Shown here in pieces: positions 1-5,396 of a stretch of 7,630 bases of DNA (the first letter of the stretch is position 1; each line of letters starts with the position of its first letter). The translations under genes and the position numbers were made by a program. Source of the DNA: a bacterium (GTDB lineage Bacteria > SZUA-79 > Acidulodesulfobacterales > Acidulodesulfobacteraceae). The notes under the pieces were generated by a model that saw only the letters and a program-made list of their open reading frames with translations, made no database searches and was not told the DNA's origin. Where the stretch lies: assembly GCA_021800805.1 (NCBI GenBank), contig JAJYYR010000034.1, positions 1 through 7,630 of the forward strand, written 5' to 3'.

Positions 1-954
1 AAAACTTGTTTTTTTATTACATCCTATTCCCACCACAAAGCGTTTGGGTCGTAAAATAACTAAATTCGGGGCGGAAAATAATATTTTTGAATCATCCTTT
101 GCCGAAACTAAAATTACCTTAGCTTTATTTAATTTTATTAAATCAAATGCCCCGACGACGTTTATATTTTCGGCATTGCTAAATTTACCGATATAAGATT
201 TCACTTCCCCGAACCTAAACATATTTTCAAGAACTATTTCAAATTTTTTGCCTTCTATGGAGGACATATTATATTCTAAAATCTTTTCTTTTTTGTTCTC
301 TATAACTAAATCAAATTTTTCCGCAAACATATCAAGAGAAAAACAGTTCACGGTATCCGTTGCCGTAGTAATTACCGGTATCGATCCTTCAATATACTCC
401 GCAATATCTTCGGTAAATCTATTCGCTCCGCCTATATGCCCCGAAAGTAAGCTTACGACGAATTTACCCGCTTCGTCTATCGCTATAATCCCGGGATCCG
501 TAAATTTATCCTTTATATAAGGCGTAATAAGTCTGATTACCGCCCCTACGGCAAGAAAAAAAATGACATAATCGTATTCGCCAAGAAGTATTTTAATAGT
601 GTAATTATCGGATAATTTTTTATATAATTTAATATCTAGTATTACACGGTTTAAATCTTTATTGAATAAACCTTTCGATCGGTTCGTTTCTTCATTAGTT
701 TCTCCGATAAAGTTGAAAGTTTTGCCAATTAGAGCATTTTTTTTATCTTCTATGAAAAAATGAACGTTTATAATTTCGGAAAATTCCCGTATATTGCCTG
801 CAGCATTTTTTTTTACAATATTTTTATAAATCTTTTCCGCATTATTTAACGAATTTTCTGATAGTATTACAAAAGCAATATTTGTAATCTTATAAATTGA
901 ATCCGGGTTAATCGTCCTTATTTTTTCTGAACCCGTGCGAAAAGCTCTTATCAT
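1..954 (-). CDS. cbiG: Cobalt-precorrin-5A hydrolase CbiG (3' end cut by window edge)
   Basis: CbiG opens the delta-lactone of cobalt-precorrin-5A and releases the C20 carbon with its methyl as acetaldehyde, giving cobalt-precorrin-5B; a cytoplasmic step of anaerobic B12 synthesis. I translated this frame by hand: it is open from ATG 954 to base 1, 318 codons, with no stop. Family landmarks are AVGAVIRLITPYIKDKF (135-151), DPGIIAIDEAG (153-163), SLLSGHIGGAN (168-178), PVITTATD (193-200), and VVGIGCNKKTS (307-317), which is the start of the CbiG C-terminal domain; the rest of that domain lies outside. A weak AGGTC ribosome site sits 8 bases before ATG 954. This start overlaps cbiF by 47 bp; no other ATG, GTG or TTG occurs in frame before the conserved region begins near residue 22. 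The stretch before the conserved core (about 135 residues) is longer than I expect for CbiG. Function is secure; the exact start is less so. Confidence 0.93.
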   Translation of the reverse strand, partial: MIRAFRTGSEKIRTINPDSIYKITNIAFVILSENSLNNAEKIYKNIVKKNAAGNIREFSEIINVHFFIEDKKNALIGKTFNFIGETNEETNRSKGLFNKDLNRVILDIKLYKKLSDNYTIKILLGEYDYVIFFLAVGAVIRLITPYIKDKFTDPGIIAIDEAGKFVVSLLSGHIGGANRFTEDIAEYIEGSIPVITTATDTVNCFSLDMFAEKFDLVIENKKEKILEYNMSSIEGKKFEIVLENMFRFGEVKSYIGKFSNAENINVVGAFDLIKLNKAKVILVSAKDDSKILFSAPNLVILRPKRFVVGIGCNKKTSF

Positions 955-1705
955 AAAGTTTTGACCTGTTTTCTTTAAAATATTTTCCTTTTAAAGCTTC
1001 TCCGACTATTAAAACCGCCATATTTTTAACGGAAAAATCCCCGGCTTTTTTGACCACGTCTTTCAATTCGCAATTTATTAACATTTGACTTTTAAGCGAT
1101 ACGTCTTTGGCAATAAGGCACGGCGTATTTTCAGGATAATATTCCTTTAAATCGCGGACGACCGGCTCTATAAGCCCGAAACTTAGATATATAGCCATCG
1201 TAGCCCTGTGGCTCGCAAGACTCTTTATATCCTGTCCTACAGGCATTTTACCAGTTCTTCCTTCCCCCCTGCAAAATATTACCGTCTGCGATACGTCCGG
1301 CATAGTCAGAATAGACAAGTTGGCGGCGCTTGCGGCAAATGCCGCGGTAACCCCGGGTATAATTTCATATTTTACCCCCATTCCTTCCAGATAATGCATC
1401 TGTTCGTTTATTGCGGAATATATGGAAGAATCTCCGGCATGAAGAATAGAAATTATATTTTTTTTTTGTTCCGGTTCCAAAAGATTTTCTAATTTTTCCT
1501 TGATCTGCTCGAAATCAAGGACTTTCATGTCTATTAATTCCGCTCCTTTTTTTATAACTCTTAGCATTCCGGGATTAATCAAAGAACCAGCATAAAAAAC
1601 GGCATCGGACTTTTTTAATATTTTGGCGGCTTTTACCGTCAAAAGCTCGGGGTCGCCTGGACCAGCCGATATAAAATAAATTTTGGATTTGTCTGGTTTT
1701 CCCAT
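908..1705 (-). CDS. cbiF: Cobalt-precorrin-4 C11-methyltransferase CbiF
   Basis: CbiF is a cytoplasmic class III (tetrapyrrole) SAM methyltransferase that methylates C11 of cobalt-precorrin-4 to give cobalt-precorrin-5A, the substrate of CbiG encoded next. The 265 residues match the usual length of about 250-260. Visible motifs are the N-terminal loop SAGPGDPELLTVK (13-25), the CbiF/CobM signature YAGSLINP (38-45), HAGDSSIYSAINEQM (89-103), IPGVTAAFAASAANL (116-130), MPDVSQTVIFCRGEGRT (135-151) and a conserved ATMAIYLS (168-175). The usual GDP of the third motif reads GDS; CobM/CbiF relatives vary here, so activity is still likely. The ATG follows the cbiL stop after one base (TAATATG). AGGGG at 1722-1718, 12 bases upstream, is a possible ribosome site, and coupling to cbiL is likely. 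The last 25 or so residues are charged and lie partly within the cbiG overlap. An A10 tract on the coding strand (1467-1458) is in frame. CobM of the aerobic route is the alternative name, but CbiD and CbiG nearby argue for CbiF. Confidence 0.96.
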   Translation of the reverse strand: MGKPDKSKIYFISAGPGDPELLTVKAAKILKKSDAVFYAGSLINPGMLRVIKKGAELIDMKVLDFEQIKEKLENLLEPEQKKNIISILHAGDSSIYSAINEQMHYLEGMGVKYEIIPGVTAAFAASAANLSILTMPDVSQTVIFCRGEGRTGKMPVGQDIKSLASHRATMAIYLSFGLIEPVVRDLKEYYPENTPCLIAKDVSLKSQMLINCELKDVVKKAGDFSVKNMAVLIVGEALKGKYFKENRSKLYDKSFSHGFRKNKDD

Positions 1706-1706
1706 A

Positions 1707-2486
1707 TTATATAAAAACCCCTATAAGAATCGAAAAATAATCGAAGTTCAAATCTTTCTTTTTCATAAAATCGTTTACAAGGATAGATTTCTCGATTAAA
1801 TAAAGCTTTAGTCTTCCCGCTTCTAATTCTTTGCCGCACGACTCTTTGAACACATTTAAAATATCTTTTACATAACCGCCGGCTTTCATAAAAACTATAA
1901 CTTGAGGCTTAAAAATCTTACCCGCAATAAACCTTATTTCGTTTTCTATTTCGGTTAAATCTTTTTTTACCGGAACGGATATTAAAACCGAACCGTTTTT
2001 TATGATATACGGCTCTCCTATTAATCCCATCGAATAATGGAAAGACGAAACGCCGTTGACGATACTTATGTTTATGTTTATGCCATTCCCCTCGGAATTC
2101 AAGACTTCTTGAATGGCATTGTGCAGCCCCCAGTATGTGCTGTAAAACATAGGGTCCCCAAGCGTAACATAGGAACAGGAGCCTTCTTTTAACTTTTCGA
2201 TTATTTTAAAGGCGTTTTCCTTATATAAATTTTTATTTCTTCCGCTCGAACGCTTCATTTCGACTTCCAAGGGAATAAGTCTTTCTTCCGCAAAATCCGG
2301 CGCGCCCGCAAATTTCACGGCGTTTTTTACGATATCGTATGCTATTTTATTTTTCCCACCGCAAACGTCGGGATAAAATATAAAATCGCTTTTAATAAGC
2401 GCATTAACCGCCTTTACCGTTATCAGCTCCGGATCCCCCGGACCTGCGCCTACGATAAATAATTTTTTTTCAATCATTTTGGGCAT
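1707..2486 (-). CDS. cbiL: Cobalt-factor II C20-methyltransferase CbiL
   Basis: CbiL transfers a methyl from SAM to C20 of cobalt-factor II (cobalt-precorrin-2), giving cobalt-factor III. It is a cytoplasmic class III methyltransferase. At 259 residues it is slightly longer than usual. Landmarks are FIVGAGPGDPELITVKA (10-26), the CbiL-type YPDVCGGKNKIAYDIV (38-53), VTLGDPMFYSTYWGL (107-121) and VNGVSSFHYSMGLIGEP (143-159); the LGDP.FYST and V.GVSSF forms separate CbiL/CobI from CbiF and CbiH. There are two candidate starts, ATG 2486 and ATG 2477 (Met4). The first overlaps cbiET by 17 bp, the second by 8 bp in an ATGATTGA arrangement typical of coupled genes. Neither has a good ribosome site: AAGGA at 2510-2506 is 19 bases before the first ATG. 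Translation therefore probably depends on termination of cbiET. The segment 170-190 is lysine- and glutamate-rich and less conserved. CobI is the aerobic-pathway name for the same fold; the cobalt-early neighbours favour CbiL. Confidence 0.95.
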   Translation of the reverse strand: MPKMIEKKLFIVGAGPGDPELITVKAVNALIKSDFIFYPDVCGGKNKIAYDIVKNAVKFAGAPDFAEERLIPLEVEMKRSSGRNKNLYKENAFKIIEKLKEGSCSYVTLGDPMFYSTYWGLHNAIQEVLNSEGNGININISIVNGVSSFHYSMGLIGEPYIIKNGSVLISVPVKKDLTEIENEIRFIAGKIFKPQVIVFMKAGGYVKDILNVFKESCGKELEAGRLKLYLIEKSILVNDFMKKKDLNFDYFSILIGVFI

Positions 2487-4038
2487 TATCTATGTTATCT
2501 ATGATTCCTTTATTCTCGCCGTTATCTTTAACGCTATCTACTTTAATAGCTTTATTTCTTATCTTCACGTTAGGCTGATATGCGCTTTGGCCTTGTTCAA
2601 TCTTGAAAGTAAGCGCCCTGCCTCTGCCGGATATTTTCCTGTCCGTATTAGACGGTTTATTTGACGATTTAACGGTTTTTATAATTTTAACGATATATAT
2701 CTGATTCAATGCCTGAAAATATGAATCTTCTTTGACGGATTTCAATCTTGACACGTTAACGGATATAATTTCGTATTTTATTTCTATATTTTCGTCCCCT
2801 TTCAAATCGTAATCTTTAATAAACGTCAGAACGCCGTTTAACGAATCTATCGTTATAACGTTCATAACTATAACGCCTTTGTTTTTTAAAATATGAAGGG
2901 ATTCTTTCAAAATCTTTCTCACATCTTTACTCCCTCCGCCTCCGATAAATATCGAATCCGCCTGTCCCGCTTTTCCGGACTGTTTCATTGCTTCGGGAAG
3001 TTCGCCTAAAATAGGCTCGATGTTATGCCTGCCGAATCTCTTTATATTATTTTTGAGGTTTTCTATCTTAAATTCATTTTTGTCTATTGAATAGACGACG
3101 CCTTTATGGGCTATCGCGGACGCTTCTATACTTACGCTGCCGCTGCCGCACCCCGCGTCTATAATTACGGAATCCGCTCTTAAATCCATTAAGGACAGGC
3201 TTACCGCCCTGATTTCTTTTTTGGTCGGTTCTCCCGCCGCATGAATATATTTATCGTCGTCTATTCCTAAAATAAGGCTCTTTAGTCCGTCGTTGGAAGC
3301 TGAATCAGCGCTTTTTTTATTTTTACCGTTTAATACTACTATATTCTTTTTACCGCTTATGTCGTCCAAAATTTCTTTTGTAAAACTTTTGTAAATTTTT
3401 TCATTTTTAGTGCATAACTCAGTCAACGCATAAAATTCAAATTCTTCTAAAAACCCTTTTTCTTCAAGCTCGGTATATATTTTACCGGGCGTATTGATAT
3501 CGTCGGTATATATGCCGATCGTATGCTTTCCTGAATGCAGGGCCTCGTAAATATTTTTGAAATCTCTCCCGTGCAGGCTTATTATTAAAGCTTCGGTCAT
3601 AGGAATTTTTAATCTTGAAAAGCCTGCCTGCATAAAACTAACTGCGGGATAAACTTCTATAAATCTTTTTTCATTTTCTTTTAAGAGGCTTAATATCGTT
3701 CCGCCAATGCCAAAAAAATTAGGGTCACCGTTTGCCAGAATTAAAATATTTTTTTTACCGAGGTTCTCCCTTATATAATCTGTTATGAATTTTATCTTGC
3801 TGTCGTAAAATATTACGGCATTATTTAAGCGGGTTAAATTCCCGTTGTTTTCGAATATTATGCTTTTATTTATGGAAGAAATTTGCTCCCTTACCCAAGA
3901 AAGCAGGCCTAAATCTTCTTTCTTCGCAAAAACGGCGTCTATTCGGTTTTTTTTATCGGTAAATAAATCCAAGATTTCTTTTTTTGCCGCTTCTAAAAAA
4001 CATTGGGATATTCCCACTATATGAACTTTTTTTGCCAT
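2470..4038 (-). CDS. cbiET: Fused CbiE-CbiT: cobalt-precorrin-7 C5-methyltransferase / cobalt-precorrin-6B C15-methyltransferase (decarboxylating)
   Basis: This is one 522-residue bifunctional protein with CobL-like architecture. The N-terminal CbiE domain (about 1-240, class III methyltransferase) methylates C5. The C-terminal CbiT domain (about 255-453, Rossmann class I methyltransferase) methylates C15 and removes the C12 acetate carboxyl. CbiE landmarks are LANGDPNFFGIGG (101-113), PAVSFMQAGFSRLKIP (131-146) and SLHGRD (154-159). The junction LGIDDDKYIHAAGEPTKKE (257-275) resembles the CobL junction. CbiT landmarks are TKKEIRA (272-278), the SAM loop IDAGCGSGSVSIEAS (293-307) and FIGGGGS (364-370). 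Two oddities stand out. The CbiE N-terminus reads VHIVGISQCFLEAA (5-18) in place of a GxGPGxPxxLT loop. Residues from about 455 to 522 form a polar Lys/Asn/Asp-rich tail with no homology I recognise. The start is ATG 4038, just before the first beta-strand, preceded by AAGGAGGA 12 bases upstream. The stop overlaps cbiL. Confidence 0.95.
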   Translation of the reverse strand: MAKKVHIVGISQCFLEAAKKEILDLFTDKKNRIDAVFAKKEDLGLLSWVREQISSINKSIIFENNGNLTRLNNAVIFYDSKIKFITDYIRENLGKKNILILANGDPNFFGIGGTILSLLKENEKRFIEVYPAVSFMQAGFSRLKIPMTEALIISLHGRDFKNIYEALHSGKHTIGIYTDDINTPGKIYTELEEKGFLEEFEFYALTELCTKNEKIYKSFTKEILDDISGKKNIVVLNGKNKKSADSASNDGLKSLILGIDDDKYIHAAGEPTKKEIRAVSLSLMDLRADSVIIDAGCGSGSVSIEASAIAHKGVVYSIDKNEFKIENLKNNIKRFGRHNIEPILGELPEAMKQSGKAGQADSIFIGGGGSKDVRKILKESLHILKNKGVIVMNVITIDSLNGVLTFIKDYDLKGDENIEIKYEIISVNVSRLKSVKEDSYFQALNQIYIVKIIKTVKSSNKPSNTDRKISGRGRALTFKIEQGQSAYQPNVKIRNKAIKVDSVKDNGENKGIIDNIDNAQND

Positions 4039-4050
4039 TTATAAAATTTA

Positions 4051-4058
4051 TCCTCCTT
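4051..4058 (-). promoter_or_regulatory. Ribosome binding site of cbiET
   Basis: Read on the minus strand, AAGGAGGA is a near-perfect match to the anti-Shine-Dalgarno sequence and is the strongest such site in the window. It lies in the 33-bp cbiD-cbiET gap and ends 12 bases before ATG 4038, a longer spacer than the usual 5-9. No in-frame ATG, GTG or TTG lies closer, so it supports ATG 4038 as the start. Confidence 0.75.
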
Positions 4059-4071
4059 AGTATCTCGTGCC

Positions 4072-5382
4072 TTATATTTTAAGGGCTTTAAGCTCGATTT
4101 TCTTTATCGCGTTTCCGTCGTATGATATCAAAATGATCTTTATATTTACGCCTTCTCCCGCAATTTTAGCTAAATTTTCGGCTGTAATTTTTAATATATT
4201 TCCCAAAATAATATCTGAATAAATTTTAAACTCGTCCGACGTTATATGTCCATATGCCTCTCTCGACGTATTAGAGTTAATGATGAGATTATATATGTAT
4301 TCGCCTTGTTCTACGCCTTTGCCGCCGCCGCATATGCCTTTAACCGTTTCTCTAACTATTTCTCCAAGAAATTTTAAATTTAAACTGCTGTATTTTGCGT
4401 TTGTATTTCTTGCCCCCTGCGCTATTTTTATAATTTTCCCGAACTGTCCGGCTAAAATGATATTTTCTATGCCGGATTCTACCGCTTTTCTTATTGAATA
4501 TGATATAAAATCGCCTATTTCTATAAAACTTTCATACGGCAAATCCTTAATAATTTTTAACGCTATTTTTTCGCTGTACCTTCCCGGGGTATAAACGCAG
4601 GTATTTATCTTATTTTCCGATAAAAATTTCAAAGACGCCTTTATGGTTTCGAGCCATGCTTTAGTCGATACCGGTATAACATAGCCGGTAGTGCCTAATA
4701 TGCTTATTCCGCCTTCTATGCCTAACCTCTGATTTAAAGTCTTCTTGGCTGTTTCCTCTCCTTCGGGTATATACAATATAGAAATAAATATTTTATTATT
4801 TAACGAATTTAAATTTAACGCGCCTTTTTTTATCCAAGAGCATAACTCTTCCCTTGCGGCAAGTTCTATCATTGCAAAAGGGACGGGGTTAACGGCCGGA
4901 AAACCGGCTCTCACCGGCAACCCGGGTCTTGTTGCCTTACCGACGCCTTTTGACGCCGCAAGTATCATGGTAGCGGTTCCGCCTTTCCATGGACATTTTA
5001 TTATATTATAAACGGACAATTTTTCATAATATTTTTTCAGACCAAGGATTTCGTTTTTATTGTTTTTATTTATAACGGTAAAATCAGCGCATATTTTTAT
5101 GCCGCCGGTTACGTCGGAATCGTCGCTTCCCGAATCTTTAACTGCAACGGCTTTTGAAACAACCGTTCCGTTTCCGTAGAGTCTGCGGCTTTCTAATCCG
5201 GAAATATTTAAGCGCGCATTTTCGCCTCCGGGCATTTTTATTTTTATGGCTGAAAATTTTTCCGGTTTGAAATAATACCTGATAGACGCCTTTATAGCGG
5301 CGGTACTTGTACTTCCGGTAGAGAACCCTTTTCTCAGCCTGTTTTTAATATCAATATCCGACCGATTTATTTCGCCGCTCAT
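4072..5382 (-). CDS. cbiD: Cobalt-precorrin-5B C1-methyltransferase CbiD (divergent)
   Basis: CbiD uses SAM to methylate C1 of cobalt-precorrin-5B, giving cobalt-precorrin-6A. It acts in the cytoplasm after CbiG and is diagnostic of the anaerobic route, because the aerobic CobF is unrelated. Family landmarks are RKGFSTGSTSTAAIKA (17-32), VKDSGSDDSDVTGG (81-94), GVGKATRPGLP (146-156), PAVNPVPFAMI (162-172), GGISILGTTGYVIPVS (224-239) and GQFGKIIKIAQGARNTNAK (312-330). At 436 residues it is longer than the roughly 350-390 I expect. Extra length appears near 111-135, 350-375 and the C-terminus. Several positions differ from the family pattern as I recall it: TGTC becomes TGST, the GH..GK histidine is Gln313, and the NTH histidine is Asn328. 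ATG 5382 follows the Omp85 stop by 14 bp and has only a weak purine-rich stretch upstream. Identity is firm from the GGISILGTTG and NPVP motifs; full activity is inferred from the intact pathway context. Confidence 0.93.
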   Translation of the reverse strand: MSGEINRSDIDIKNRLRKGFSTGSTSTAAIKASIRYYFKPEKFSAIKIKMPGGENARLNISGLESRRLYGNGTVVSKAVAVKDSGSDDSDVTGGIKICADFTVINKNNKNEILGLKKYYEKLSVYNIIKCPWKGGTATMILAASKGVGKATRPGLPVRAGFPAVNPVPFAMIELAAREELCSWIKKGALNLNSLNNKIFISILYIPEGEETAKKTLNQRLGIEGGISILGTTGYVIPVSTKAWLETIKASLKFLSENKINTCVYTPGRYSEKIALKIIKDLPYESFIEIGDFISYSIRKAVESGIENIILAGQFGKIIKIAQGARNTNAKYSSLNLKFLGEIVRETVKGICGGGKGVEQGEYIYNLIINSNTSREAYGHITSDEFKIYSDIILGNILKITAENLAKIAGEGVNIKIILISYDGNAIKKIELKALKI

Positions 5383-5396
5383 TTATCTTTTATTTT

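Noticed and set aside
248..520. A 90-codon open frame on the plus strand
   Set aside because: It lies antisense to cbiG, which has strong family motifs in the opposite frame; its protein resembles nothing I know and it has no ribosome site.
1208..1492. A 94-codon open frame on the plus strand
   Set aside because: Antisense shadow of cbiF, with a composition that reflects the complement of conserved methyltransferase codons.
1639..1839. A 66-codon minus-strand frame bridging cbiL and cbiF
   Set aside because: It overlaps the conserved end of cbiL and start of cbiF in another frame and has no recognisable content.
2463..2470. A8 tract just after the cbiET stop as a frameshift site fusing CbiET to CbiL
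   Set aside because: The TGA stop precedes nearly all of the run on the mRNA, so slippage there could not carry cbiET ribosomes into cbiL.
4039..4071. Possible promoter or terminator in the cbiD-cbiET gap
   Set aside because: The 33 bp holds a clear ribosome site but no inverted repeat with a U-tract and no convincing -35/-10 pair.
4895..4908. Perfect hairpin GCCGG-4-CCGGC
   Set aside because: It falls on the conserved CbiD segment around residues 158-162, has no following U-tract on the transcribed strand, and is short; most likely a coding coincidence.
4280..5011. Two plus-strand open frames of 104 and 88 codons
   Set aside because: Both are antisense to the well-supported cbiD frame; proline-rich products come from complementing Gly codons.
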